From assembly GCA_030151255.1 (NCBI GenBank), contig JASLED010000001.1:1-31481 (forward strand): a stretch of 31,481 nucleotides of DNA, given 5' to 3'. The translations under genes were made by a program, and so were the position numbers. The notes below the pieces were generated by a model that was not told where the DNA came from, made no database searches, and worked only from the letters and a program-made list of their open reading frames with translations. Shown here piece after piece: positions 7,474-15,849 of this stretch. This DNA is from Flavobacterium sp. Lineage in GTDB: Bacteria > Bacteroidota > Bacteroidia > Flavobacteriales > Flavobacteriaceae. How positions within the stretch are numbered: the first letter of the stretch is position 1; each line of letters starts with the position of its first letter.

Positions 7474-8535
7474 TTACTTTACTAATATATGCACTGGTTT
7501 TGTTTCTCCTTTAAACTGATCTAAACCATAAGTAGTATAGTTCAAATCTTCGTAAGAGCGCACATACAACAATCCTCTTGACAAATCGGACAAAGCAGTC
7601 CATACAACAAATTCAGACAACATTACTTGTTGATGTATACCTCCTCCTTCACCATGCATACTAACTGTCATATTTTTTGGACGATCAAATTTATTCATAA
7701 TATGAGATAATTCAATTATTGCTTTATCAGGATCATCCATCTTATTTACAAAAGATGTATAAAATACACCTCTTACAAATCTACCAACAGATGTATCAGA
7801 CGAAGGTAAAGTTGCAACTGCAATTCCGCTATCTGGTTGTTTTAAATTCAGATTACCCAAATGTGCAATAGTTACATCTTTATTAGTTAAATGCGTGTAG
7901 TTATTTAAATTTGTTAAATGCCATTTAAACTCAGGTCCGTTAGTCATTACCATTGTTGGATTATCGTGCACATGCAATACACCTTCCGAAACCTCAACAA
8001 CAATACTTCCTCCTTGTTTATCATAAAAGGCAAAATGAAATGGCGATTGCACCCCTCCTATTTGTGGAATTCCACGTGTACCAATTACTAAATCTTGTAA
8101 TTTTTCTCTAACATCGTCAACCGTAGCACAAACTGATAATCCCCAATGCCCAATCGCATCAAGTGGCAAATATTTAGCATAATCTTTTGGAGCAACTTCT
8201 GGCAATTCAGAATCACCTTTCATATTTAAACTAAAAGATAATCCAGCGCTATTTAATCCCTGACATAATTCAAAATCCAGTCCTTCACCATATTCTCCTA
8301 GCGGAATACCTAAACCTAATATTTCGTATTCTGTTGTATATCCGTAAGCATTTTCACCATTTGATGCAAGATGCTGAAACTGTGTTCCTATTGGATAATA
8401 AGAAGTATAGGTTATAAATGCTGGAACTGGTCCGAATGCAAATTCCATTGTTCGTCCGTGATATACCTTACCCGAATTATCTGTAATTGCAAGAGATGTA
8501 CAATAAAAACTACTCGTTTGCTCACTACTCACCAT
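7474..8535 (-). CDS. Choloylglycine hydrolase / linear amide C-N hydrolase family (Ntn)
   Basis: A cysteine N-terminal-nucleophile hydrolase related to bile salt hydrolases and penicillin V acylase, acting on linear amide bonds. The nucleophile is Cys12 in FYCTSLAIT. It is followed by GRTMEF with Arg28, sixteen residues after the Cys, the same spacing as Cys2-Arg18 of bile salt hydrolases. The gene encodes 353 residues, somewhat longer than the ~320-340 of those enzymes. There is no signal peptide. The start chosen (ATG 8535) leaves an 11-residue leader, MVSSEQTSSFY, which would have to be removed autocatalytically to free the Cys; no other Met lies closer. The natural substrate is unknown. 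It is a single gene, convergent with the serine hydrolase. Confidence 0.85.
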   Translation of the reverse strand: MVSSEQTSSFYCTSLAITDNSGKVYHGRTMEFAFGPVPAFITYTSYYPIGTQFQHLASNGENAYGYTTEYEILGLGIPLGEYGEGLDFELCQGLNSAGLSFSLNMKGDSELPEVAPKDYAKYLPLDAIGHWGLSVCATVDDVREKLQDLVIGTRGIPQIGGVQSPFHFAFYDKQGGSIVVEVSEGVLHVHDNPTMVMTNGPEFKWHLTNLNNYTHLTNKDVTIAHLGNLNLKQPDSGIAVATLPSSDTSVGRFVRGVFYTSFVNKMDDPDKAIIELSHIMNKFDRPKNMTVSMHGEGGGIHQQVMLSEFVVWTALSDLSRGLLYVRSYEDLNYTTYGLDQFKGETKPVHILVK

Positions 8536-8680
8536 AAATTTATCCTTTATATTTATACAATTTGTTCAACTATTTCAATTTAAATCATTAATTTTTAAAG
8601 ATTGTTTAAAGGTAATCATTCTTTTTTTCAAACAAAAAAAATCAAAAAATAATCATTCTAAAGTCTTCCAGTATTTTTCA

Positions 8681-8688
8681 TAAATTTG
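8681..8688 (+). promoter_or_regulatory. Promoter -7 element for the zinc peptidase gene
   Basis: TAAATTTG matches TAnnTTTG and is placed 20 bases before ATG 8709, predicting a leader of about 14 bases. Confidence 0.55.
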
Positions 8689-8708
8689 TTCCAATATAGA
8701 GGATTATT

Positions 8709-9563
8709 ATGAAATGGGAAAACCGCAGACAAAGCAAAAACGTTACTAACAACAGAGGAAAATCAGCTGCAGGAAAAACAGCCATTGGCGGTGGAATTAT
8801 TGGAATTATTGCAATGCTTCTAGTAATGTTTGGTGACGAAACTGGGCAACAAATAGCTCCTGTATTAGAGCAAATTAATCAACAATCTGGAGTTGAGCAA
8901 GTTCAAACCAGAACACTTTCTGACGAAGAAAATCAAATGGGACAAATGGCTGCTGTAATTTTTGCAGACACAGAAGATGTTTGGCACACAATTTTTGATC
9001 AGATAGGAAAAATATATCAAGAGCCACAAATGGTACTTTTTGACGATCAGGTACAAACTAAATGCCTACATGCTACCGCAGATATTGGCCCGTTTTACTG
9101 CCCAGCAGATCAAACTATTTATATGGATCTTCGCTTTTTTGACGAACTTCATACACGCTTTGGAGCAGAAAAAGGAAACTTTGCAGTAGCTTATGTAATT
9201 GCTCATGAAGTCGGTCATCACGTACAAAACTTATTAGGAACCGATCAAAAAGTACATCAATTACAACAACGCGCATCTAAAGTAGAAGCAAATAAACTAT
9301 CAGTTGCATTAGAGCTTCAGGCAGATTTTTATGCTGGTGTTTGGGCAAAACAAGTGCAAAAATATTTAGATCCAAAAGATATTGATATCGCAATGAGCGC
9401 AGCCGCAGCCGTTGGAGATGATGCTATACAACGCAAAACTACTGGCTCTGTAAATTCAGATTCTTTTACGCATGGTACTTCTGCCCAAAGAAAAGAATGG
9501 TTCATGAAAGGATACACCACAGGTAATATTGCACAAGGCAATACTTTTGATTTTATAAAATAG
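8709..9563 (+). CDS. Neutral zinc metallopeptidase (YpfJ / KPN_02809 family)
   Basis: A single-pass membrane protein of 284 residues. The basic N-terminus MKWENRRQSKNV is followed by one hydrophobic helix at about 27-42. The putative peptidase domain contains HEVGH at 166-170 (HExxH zinc site) and, further on, ELQADFYAGVWA, which supplies the third acidic ligand. KWENRR...SxNV(x)nRG at the N-terminus and the QIYMDLRFF and RKEWFMKGYTTG blocks are characteristic of the family. With a positively charged N-terminus and one helix, the catalytic domain is probably on the periplasmic side. Substrates are unknown. The downstream membrane gene starts only 21 bases after the stop and may be cotranscribed. 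Confidence 0.93.
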   Translation: MKWENRRQSKNVTNNRGKSAAGKTAIGGGIIGIIAMLLVMFGDETGQQIAPVLEQINQQSGVEQVQTRTLSDEENQMGQMAAVIFADTEDVWHTIFDQIGKIYQEPQMVLFDDQVQTKCLHATADIGPFYCPADQTIYMDLRFFDELHTRFGAEKGNFAVAYVIAHEVGHHVQNLLGTDQKVHQLQQRASKVEANKLSVALELQADFYAGVWAKQVQKYLDPKDIDIAMSAAAAVGDDAIQRKTTGSVNSDSFTHGTSAQRKEWFMKGYTTGNIAQGNTFDFIK

Positions 9564-9584
9564 AATTACTTACATATATAACTA

Positions 9585-10361
9585 ATGAATAACTTAAAAA
9601 AAATCATTCAAAACATTACTGAAAACGGCTATATAATTCAACCTTTTACGGTGATGAAAGAAGCCTTTGAATATTATAAAAAAACACTTCTACTTGTTGC
9701 TACAACCATGCTCTTAACTGTGTTATTAGCTTCGTTTATTGGCTCATTTTTTATGTTACAAGCATGATTATTAGATGCAACTGCTTCTGACGAATAAATG
9801 CAAGAACAAATACTTGTTATTTTTAAAGAATTAGCAGAGCCTCCTCTTCTTTTTTATTATCTTGGAATTACGATATTGGTAAACGCACTAACAAGTATAC
9901 TTGTAGCTGGTTATTACAAAATAAATGCAGAAGCTGCGTTAAACAAAACGCCACGTTTTTTAAGTATTTTTAAATACTTTTTTAGTGTTAAAGGAATTTA
10001 CATTTTCAGTATTCAAATTCTTATTAACTTAGTAGGTGTATTAATTTCTACCTTGTTAAAAGAACTAAATTTCGAAATGGTTTCGGTAATTATAACTTGG
10101 TTAATAAACATACTTACTGTTTTTACAACACCGTTAATTATCTTCGGAAAAATGTCGCCATTTGTTGCTTTAAAAACAAGTGTAAATGTGGTAAACAAAC
10201 AGCCAATTCCTATCATGCTAACATTAATTCTAAATTATTTTTTAGCATCTTCCGGATTGTTTTTCCTAGTAGTTGGAGTGTTATTAACTGTACCTTATTT
10301 ATTTTCTGTGTATTTTACTTTATATAAACAAGTAATTGGTTACAATATAGAAGAAAACTAA
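9585..10361 (+). pseudogene. Membrane protein gene interrupted by two in-frame stop codons
   Basis: Two open segments, 9585-9767 and 9798-10361, are in the same frame and are separated only by TGA (9765-9767), nine sense codons (LLDATASDE) and TAA (9795-9797). Read through, they make one ~258-residue integral membrane protein with about six hydrophobic segments, including one near residues 34-58 in the first part. The first part alone would be a single truncated helix. A TGG-to-TGA change and one base change to TAA would explain the break. I do not recognise a family beyond a resemblance to uncharacterised Flavobacteriia membrane proteins. Readthrough, two separate genes, or sequencing errors are the alternatives. 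It lies 21 bases behind the zinc peptidase and ends before a strong terminator, so the locus is still a normal transcription unit. Confidence 0.6.
9798..10361 (+). CDS. Membrane protein fragment or stand-alone membrane protein
   Basis: The 187-residue downstream segment of the interrupted gene begins with ATG immediately after the TAA, so translation could restart here (TAAATG). It contains about five hydrophobic helices: near 15-40, 70-92, 100-120, 135-155 and 155-180. It ends KQVIGYNIEEN. If this part is made alone it remains a plausible membrane protein, since it lacks only the first helix of the longer frame. The function is unknown. Confidence 0.55.
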   Translation: MQEQILVIFKELAEPPLLFYYLGITILVNALTSILVAGYYKINAEAALNKTPRFLSIFKYFFSVKGIYIFSIQILINLVGVLISTLLKELNFEMVSVIITWLINILTVFTTPLIIFGKMSPFVALKTSVNVVNKQPIPIMLTLILNYFLASSGLFFLVVGVLLTVPYLFSVYFTLYKQVIGYNIEEN

Positions 10362-10380
10362 AATCAAAATATTATAAATC

Positions 10381-10416
10381 AACATCCTGTATTACAAAAT
10401 ACAGGATGTTTTTGTT
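10381..10416 (+). terminator. Rho-independent terminator
   Basis: A perfect 13-bp stem (AACATCCTGTATT with AATACAGGATGTT, loop ACAA) is followed by TTTTGTTT. It ends the zinc peptidase / membrane protein unit. Confidence 0.88.
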
Positions 10417-10556
10417 TATTTATTATCTATCGTTTGGCAACACTATTCTAATTCGGTTTAAAATACATTTATCGAAAAACAATTTTGTTTTCAATTTTCA
10501 AATGATAATGAATAGATAAAACTCTTACTCACGATTAAAAAAACAGGATTAATATG

Positions 10557-10564
10557 TATCTTTG
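10557..10564 (+). promoter_or_regulatory. Promoter -7 element for uvrA
   Basis: TATCTTTG matches TAnnTTTG and sits 17 bases before ATG 10582. It implies a leader of roughly ten bases. No SOS-type box is recognisable nearby. Confidence 0.6.
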
Positions 10565-10581
10565 TTTTTTAGCATTAAATT

Positions 10582-13413
10582 ATGTCTCAAAGAGAAGATT
10601 TTATAGAAGTTTTAGGTGCAAGGGTTCACAACCTTAAAAATATTGATATTAATATTCCACGAGAAAAATTGGTGGTCATTACTGGATTATCTGGTTCTGG
10701 AAAGTCTTCTTTGGCTTTTGACACCATTTATGCCGAAGGACAACGAAGATATATAGAAACGTTTTCTGCTTATGCTAGACAATTCTTAGGTGGATTAGAA
10801 CGCCCTGATGTAGACAAAATTGATGGTCTTTCGCCAGTTATTGCTATTGAGCAAAAAACAACCAATAGAAGTCCGCGCTCTACCGTAGGTACAATAACAG
10901 AAATTTACGATTTTTTACGTCTTTTATACGCAAGAGCTGCTGACGCGTATAGCTACAACACCAACGAAAAAATGGTAAGCTATACTGATGAACAAATTCA
11001 AAAGCTAATTCTTGAAGATTTTAAAGAAAAAAGAATAAATATTCTAGCTCCAGTTATCCGATCAAGAAAAGGACATTATCGCGAACTATTTGAACAAATT
11101 GCCAAACAAGGCTTTCTAAAAGTTAGATTAGATGGTGAAATAAAAGATTTAGAATACGGCATGAAAGCCGATAGATATAAAACGCACGATATTGAAATTG
11201 TTATTGATCGATTGGTAATTGACGATAACGAACAAACACAACAACGTCTTGCAGAAAGCATCAATACAGCAATGTATCATGGTGATGATACTATAATGAT
11301 ATTAAATCAAGATACAAACGAAGTGCGTTTTTTTAGTAGACACTTAATGTGTCCAACTTCTGGTATATCATATAGCAAACCCGAACCAAATAATTTTTCA
11401 TTTAATTCTCCAAAAGGAGCATGTGATGCTTGTAACGGTCTTGGATTAGTTAACGAAATAAATCTTCTAAAAATAATTCCAGACAACAGTTTATCAATAA
11501 AAAAAGGAGGTTTAGCTCCAATTGGTTCTGAGAAAAAAACTTGGATATTCAGTCAATTAGAATTAATTGCACAACGATACAATTTCAAATTAGCCGATCC
11601 TATTTCTTCCATTTCTTCTGAAGCGATGGACGTAATTCTTTATGGCGGACAAGATAGTTTTACAATTGAACATAAAGTTGCAGGAATTTCCAAAAATTAC
11701 AAAATTGATTTTGAAGGAATAAGTAATTTCATTAAAAATCAATTCAATGAGAGCGAAACAGCTTCAATCAAGCGTTGGGCAAAAGAATATATGGACGAAA
11801 TTGATTGTCCGTCTTGCAATGGCACGCGTTTAAAAAAAGAGGCATTGTATTTTAGAATTGGCGAAAAAAACATTGGCGAATTAATACAAATGGACATTGC
11901 TTCTTTGATTGATTGGTTTCAAGATTTACCAAATCATCTTTCAGAAAAACAAAAAAGCATTGCAGAAGAAATTCTAAAAGAAATCAATACGCGTTTATCA
12001 TTTTTAAAAGATGTTGGACTTACCTACTTATCATTAAACAGAAGTTCTAGAACATTATCTGGCGGCGAGGCACAGCGTATTCGTTTAGCTACGCAAATTG
12101 GCTCACAATTAGTTGGTGTGTTGTATATTTTAGACGAACCCAGCATTGGCTTGCATCAACGAGATAATGAGCGATTAATAAAATCGTTAGAATCATTAAG
12201 AGATATTGGAAATTCTGTATTGGTTGTTGAGCATGATAAAGACATGATAGAACGCGCAGATTATGTAATAGACATTGGTCCGTATGCAGGAAAAGGCGGT
12301 GGAGAAATCATTAGCAAAGGAACGCCAAAAGAATTGTTGAAAGAAAAAACACTTACAGCAAAATACCTTAATGGCGAATTGAGCATTCCTATTCCAAAAG
12401 AAAGAAGAAAAGGAAATGGCAAAACATTAAAATTGGAAGGAGCTACAGGAAACAACCTAAAAAATATTTCTATCGAAATTCCATTAGGAACGTTAACTTG
12501 CGTAACTGGTGTTTCTGGATCAGGAAAATCTACGCTTATAAATGGTACCTTATATCCAATTTTAAATGCTCATTTTTTCAATGCGGTTGCAAAACCTCAA
12601 CCTTATAAAAAAATAAAAGGATTAGAAAACATCGACAAAGTAATCGGAATAGATCAAAGTCCAATCGGGCGTACACCAAGATCAAATCCAGCTACATATA
12701 CCGAAGTTTTTTCAGATATTAGAAATCTATTTGCACAAACACCCGAAGCTCAAATTAGAGGCTACAAACCTGGTCGTTTTATTTTTAAAGTAAGTGGCGG
12801 TAGATTTGACACTTGTGAAGGATCTGGTGTAAGAACCATAGAAATGGGCTTTTTACCTGATGTTTATGTAGAATGCGAAACTTGCCAGGGTAAAAGATTT
12901 AACCGAGAAACACTAGAAATAAGATACAAAGGAAAATCAATTTCTGATGTATTGGAAATGACCGTTAGCGATGGCGCAGAATTTTTCGAAAATATTCCAA
13001 AAATCTATCGCAAACTAAAAACAATAAACGATGTTGGTTTAGGTTATATCACCTTAGGCCAACAAAGTACAACGCTATCTGGCGGAGAAGCACAACGTAT
13101 AAAATTAGCTTCCGAACTCTCTAAAAAAGACACCGGAAATACTTTTTATATCTTAGATGAACCTACAACTGGTCTTCATTTTGAAGATATTAGAGTATTA
13201 ATGGAGGTAATTAACAAATTAGTTGAACGAGGAAACACTGTGCTTATTATTGAACATAACTTAGACGTAGTAAAACTAGCCGATTATATTATTGATATTG
13301 GCTCCGAAGGTGGTGCAAAGGGCGGAGAGGTAATGGTTACAGGCACACCAGAACAAGTGATAAAATGTAAAAAAAGTTTTACAGCTCAATTCTTAAAAAA
13401 CGAGCTAAAATAA
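10582..13413 (+). CDS. uvrA: Excinuclease ABC subunit UvrA, with an altered C-terminal zinc finger
   Basis: This is the damage-recognition ATPase of nucleotide excision repair, which acts as a dimer with UvrB. It has 943 residues, the normal length. Two ABC ATPase modules are complete: Walker A GLSGSGKSS (35-43) and GVSGSGKST (643-651), signatures LSGGEAQRIRLA and LSGGEAQRIKLA, Walker B LYILDEPSIGL and FYILDEPTTGL. The first zinc module reads MCPTSG...GACDACNG, lacking one Cys of the E. coli pattern; I believe this is common in Flavobacteriia. The C-terminal zinc finger is unusual. Phe742 (codon TTT at 12805-12807) stands where E. coli has Cys740, while Cys745, Cys765 and Cys768 match E. coli Cys743, 763 and 766. 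A single base change from TGT would explain it. The LOG-family gene follows after 10 bases, so the two form an operon. Confidence 0.97.
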   Translation: MSQREDFIEVLGARVHNLKNIDINIPREKLVVITGLSGSGKSSLAFDTIYAEGQRRYIETFSAYARQFLGGLERPDVDKIDGLSPVIAIEQKTTNRSPRSTVGTITEIYDFLRLLYARAADAYSYNTNEKMVSYTDEQIQKLILEDFKEKRINILAPVIRSRKGHYRELFEQIAKQGFLKVRLDGEIKDLEYGMKADRYKTHDIEIVIDRLVIDDNEQTQQRLAESINTAMYHGDDTIMILNQDTNEVRFFSRHLMCPTSGISYSKPEPNNFSFNSPKGACDACNGLGLVNEINLLKIIPDNSLSIKKGGLAPIGSEKKTWIFSQLELIAQRYNFKLADPISSISSEAMDVILYGGQDSFTIEHKVAGISKNYKIDFEGISNFIKNQFNESETASIKRWAKEYMDEIDCPSCNGTRLKKEALYFRIGEKNIGELIQMDIASLIDWFQDLPNHLSEKQKSIAEEILKEINTRLSFLKDVGLTYLSLNRSSRTLSGGEAQRIRLATQIGSQLVGVLYILDEPSIGLHQRDNERLIKSLESLRDIGNSVLVVEHDKDMIERADYVIDIGPYAGKGGGEIISKGTPKELLKEKTLTAKYLNGELSIPIPKERRKGNGKTLKLEGATGNNLKNISIEIPLGTLTCVTGVSGSGKSTLINGTLYPILNAHFFNAVAKPQPYKKIKGLENIDKVIGIDQSPIGRTPRSNPATYTEVFSDIRNLFAQTPEAQIRGYKPGRFIFKVSGGRFDTCEGSGVRTIEMGFLPDVYVECETCQGKRFNRETLEIRYKGKSISDVLEMTVSDGAEFFENIPKIYRKLKTINDVGLGYITLGQQSTTLSGGEAQRIKLASELSKKDTGNTFYILDEPTTGLHFEDIRVLMEVINKLVERGNTVLIIEHNLDVVKLADYIIDIGSEGGAKGGEVMVTGTPEQVIKCKKSFTAQFLKNELK

Positions 13414-13423
13414 ATTAGATATT

Positions 13424-14146
13424 ATGAGAGAAGAATTTAAAAATGAAGATGAAAAAATTCAAGACAAGTTTACACAAAAGTCTTGGACAGAGGTAAAAAC
13501 AAATGACTCTTGGGCAATTTTTAAAATAATGTCTGAATTCGTGAACGGATATGAAAAAATGGGACGAATTGGTCCTTGTATTTCTATCTTCGGATCGGCA
13601 AGAACAAAAACAACAGATCCAAATTATTTGTTAGCAGAAGAAATTGCATACAAAGTAAGTCAAGCTGGATACGGAGTAATTACTGGTGGTGGACCAGGAA
13701 TTATGGAAGCAGGAAATAAAGGTGCACATTTAGGCAAAGGAATTTCAGTTGGTTTAAATATTGAATTGCCATTTGAGCAACATTTCAATCCATATATTGA
13801 TCATGATAAAAATATTCAGTTCGATTATTTCTTTGTACGCAAAGTAATGTTTGTAAAATATTCTCAAGGTTTTGTTGTAATGCCTGGTGGATTTGGAACA
13901 TTAGACGAATTGTTTGAAGCAATTACTTTAATTCAAACCAAAAAAATCGCAAAATTTCCAATCATTTTAGTTGGCGCTTCATTTTGGAGTGGCATGTTAG
14001 ATTGGATTAAAAATGTGTTAGTAAACGAGTATAAAACCATTTCTCCAGAAGATTTAAATCTTATTCAAGTAGTAGACACTGCAGATGAGGTTGTAGAAAA
14101 AATAGATGCTTTTTACAAAAAATATACACTAAAGCCAAACTTCTAA
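13424..14146 (+). CDS. LOG family protein (TIGR00730), possible nucleoside 5'-monophosphate phosphoribohydrolase
   Basis: A Rossmann-fold protein of the LOG / 'lysine decarboxylase-like' family. Characterised members release free cytokinin bases or cleave nucleoside monophosphates; the substrate here is not known. GGGPGIMEAGNKGA (88-101) and PGGFGTLDELFE (154-165) are the family's phosphate-binding and catalytic motifs, and ISIFGSARTK opens the fold at 53-62. Length is 240 residues, including a ~50-residue charged N-terminal extension (MREEFKNEDEKIQDKF...), as in other Bacteroidota members. The protein is cytoplasmic. It starts 10 bases after uvrA, so it is almost certainly cotranscribed with it, and a terminator follows directly. 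Confidence 0.93.
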   Translation: MREEFKNEDEKIQDKFTQKSWTEVKTNDSWAIFKIMSEFVNGYEKMGRIGPCISIFGSARTKTTDPNYLLAEEIAYKVSQAGYGVITGGGPGIMEAGNKGAHLGKGISVGLNIELPFEQHFNPYIDHDKNIQFDYFFVRKVMFVKYSQGFVVMPGGFGTLDELFEAITLIQTKKIAKFPIILVGASFWSGMLDWIKNVLVNEYKTISPEDLNLIQVVDTADEVVEKIDAFYKKYTLKPNF

Positions 14147-14153
14147 AAACAAT

Positions 14154-14186
14154 AAAGCCGTAGTTTAACCACTTCGGCTTTTTTTA
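14154..14186 (+). terminator. Rho-independent terminator
   Basis: AAAGCCG pairs with CGGCTTT around a ~14-base loop that can extend the stem through AGT/ACT, followed by a T-run. It closes the uvrA-LOG operon. Confidence 0.8.
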
Positions 14187-14243
14187 TCTTATTATTTTTC
14201 AATACATTAATATTTACTATTGCTTTTAAAGCAAAACAAGCAA

Positions 14244-14274
14244 TTGAAATATCAATAAATAATCGTTATTTTTA
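14244..14274 (+). promoter_or_regulatory. Likely menB promoter
   Basis: TTG at 14244-14246 and TATTTTTA at 14267-14274, 20 bases apart, fit the Bacteroidota -33/-7 arrangement with one mismatch in the -7 element. The start codon of menB is 17 bases downstream. Confidence 0.5.
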
Positions 14275-14291
14275 CTTACAAATTTTATGAT

Positions 14292-15131
14292 ATGAGTCAA
14301 ATAGAATGGAAAACTGCAATAGAGTTTGAAGACATTACCTACAAAAAGTGTGATGGAGTTGCTCGTATTGCTTTTAATAGACCTGATGTAAGAAATGCTT
14401 TTAGACCAAAAACTACAGCAGAACTTTACAAAGCTTTTTACGATGCACAAGAAGACACTTCTATTGGAGTAGTTCTTTTATCTGCCGAAGGTCCTTCATC
14501 AAAAGATGGAGTATATTCTTTCTGTAGCGGTGGAGATCAAAAAGCAAGAGGACATCAAGGGTATGTAGGCGATGACGGAATGCATCGATTAAACATCCTA
14601 GAAGTACAACGTTTAATTCGTTTTATGCCAAAAGTTGTAATTGCAGTTGTACCAGGATGGGCAGTTGGTGGAGGACACAGCTTGCACGTTGTATGCGATA
14701 TGACATTAGCTAGTAAAGAGCATGCTATTTTTAAGCAAACAGATGCTGATGTTACAAGTTTTGATGGAGGATACGGTTCTGCTTATTTAGCAAAAATGGT
14801 AGGTCAAAAAAAGGCAAGAGAAATTTTCTTTTTAGGAAGAAATTATTCTGCTCAAGAAGCTTTTGAAATGGGAATGGTAAATGCAGTAATTCCACATGCC
14901 GAATTAGAAGACACAGCCTATGAATGGGCACAAGAAATACTAGAAAAATCGCCAACATCTATCAAAATGTTAAAATTTGCTATGAATCTAACTGACGATG
15001 GTATGGTTGGACAGCAAGTATTTGCAGGAGAAGCTACGCGTTTGGCTTATATGACAGAAGAAGCTATTGAAGGTAGAAATGCTTTCTTAGAAAAGCGTAA
15101 ACCTAATTTTGTAAAGAAATGGATTCCTTAA
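14292..15131 (+). CDS. menB: 1,4-dihydroxy-2-naphthoyl-CoA synthase
   Basis: MenB converts O-succinylbenzoyl-CoA to 1,4-dihydroxy-2-naphthoyl-CoA in menaquinone synthesis. At 279 residues it is a complete crotonase-fold enzyme. FNRPDVRNAFRPKT (28-41), the oxyanion-hole segment FCSGGDQ (77-83), GWAVGGGHSLHVVCD (122-136) and QTDADVTSFDGGYGSAYL (149-166) are all MenB signatures. Asp151 stands where E. coli MenB has Gly156, so this is the type II form that supplies its own side-chain carboxylate instead of relying on bicarbonate, as in the Mycobacterium enzyme. The only men gene in the window, it is flanked by its own promoter and terminator, so the rest of the pathway must be elsewhere. The N-terminal start matches family members (MSQIEW). 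Confidence 0.97.
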   Translation: MSQIEWKTAIEFEDITYKKCDGVARIAFNRPDVRNAFRPKTTAELYKAFYDAQEDTSIGVVLLSAEGPSSKDGVYSFCSGGDQKARGHQGYVGDDGMHRLNILEVQRLIRFMPKVVIAVVPGWAVGGGHSLHVVCDMTLASKEHAIFKQTDADVTSFDGGYGSAYLAKMVGQKKAREIFFLGRNYSAQEAFEMGMVNAVIPHAELEDTAYEWAQEILEKSPTSIKMLKFAMNLTDDGMVGQQVFAGEATRLAYMTEEAIEGRNAFLEKRKPNFVKKWIP

Positions 15132-15153
15132 TAATCCTTATTATATTAAAAAT

Positions 15154-15185
15154 AAAAAGAGTGCATATCAATTGCGCTCTTTTTA
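15154..15185. terminator. Terminator after menB, possibly bidirectional
   Basis: AAAAAGAGTGCA pairs with TGCGCTCTTTTT around a 7-base loop. A-rich left and T-rich right flanks allow use from both sides, including by the convergent small gene at 15308-15544. Confidence 0.78.
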
Positions 15186-15307
15186 TTTTGCAAGCTTTTG
15201 CTTCTTCAAAAAACATATTATATTGTTAATAATATAACCTAAATTTATTCTGCAAAACATTGTTTCTATTTGCTTTACGTAATGTATCATGAAAAACAAA
15301 AACGATT

Positions 15308-15544
15308 TTACAACAAAGTAGTTTTATAACCCGTTTGACGCAAACAAAACATTAAATCTTCTTCATTATCACTCACACAATAAACCTTTATTACTGAGTT
15401 TACTTTTTTCTGAAAAATAGGCTTAAAACTCTTTGGCAAACTAGCAAAAAAAATATCCATTCCTTTTACTTCATACTTCGGATCGTAATCGATTGTCACT
15501 AAAACCACAAATTCGTTTGCTTTTAATTCTATTGGTAATTTCAT
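15308..15544 (-). CDS. Small protein of unknown function
   Basis: This encodes 78 residues beginning MKLPIELKANEFVVLVTIDYDPKY. No motif, signal peptide or membrane helix is recognised. The alternating hydrophobic pattern suggests a small alpha/beta or strand-rich cytoplasmic protein. There are two cysteines, one in KVYCVSD and one in MFCLRQTGY. The ATG is preceded by TATGTTTT (minus strand, 15558-15565), one mismatch from TAnnTTTG, at a spacing compatible with a very short leader. It stands alone, convergent with menB and divergent from the oxygenase gene. It is probably a real gene because the composition is protein-like, but no relative is known to me. Confidence 0.6.
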   Translation of the reverse strand: MKLPIELKANEFVVLVTIDYDPKYEVKGMDIFFASLPKSFKPIFQKKVNSVIKVYCVSDNEEDLMFCLRQTGYKTTLL

Positions 15545-15849
15545 ATTAATATTTTTTAAAACATAGGAAGTTCAATTTATAAAAAAAATAGCACAAATCA
15601 TACTTTTATAATTAAATTTTCATTAAACACCAAAAACTTTAAAAACATCACTAAAATTACACAGAAAAACCAAATTATTAAAACCTACTAATCCTCAATT
15701 TTATTTCACTTTTTTCAAAAAACACCAACTCTAAAACACTCAAAATCAATAAAAAATCTAATTAACAGTTAATTTTTATTTTGTTTATAAATTTTCTATA
15801 AATTTGCTTCACTTAAAACAACAGTAAGATTAAATAACAACTTCGAAAA
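15545..15849. other. AT-rich divergent intergenic region
   Basis: About 300 bases between divergent genes with no open frame worth calling. It is strongly AT-rich with many A-runs on the plus strand. The only site I would name is the -7 element at 15799-15806 for the oxygenase gene. Confidence 0.6.
15799..15806 (+). promoter_or_regulatory. Promoter -7 element for the oxygenase gene
   Basis: TAAATTTG matches TAnnTTTG. A TTTTG lies 15 bases upstream, somewhat closer than the usual -33 distance. The leader would be about 37 bases. Confidence 0.55.

Noticed and set aside
9765..9797. TGA recoded as tryptophan or selenocysteine
   Set aside because: A second stop of a different kind (TAA) follows in the same frame, no other gene in the window uses in-frame TGA, and no SECIS-like hairpin is visible. 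A damaged or split gene is simpler.
10582..14146. uvrA plus LOG gene as a new repair-linked system
   Set aside because: The two genes form an operon, but LOG-family proteins next to uvrA look like a routine arrangement in this class and nothing else in the operon supports a dedicated system.
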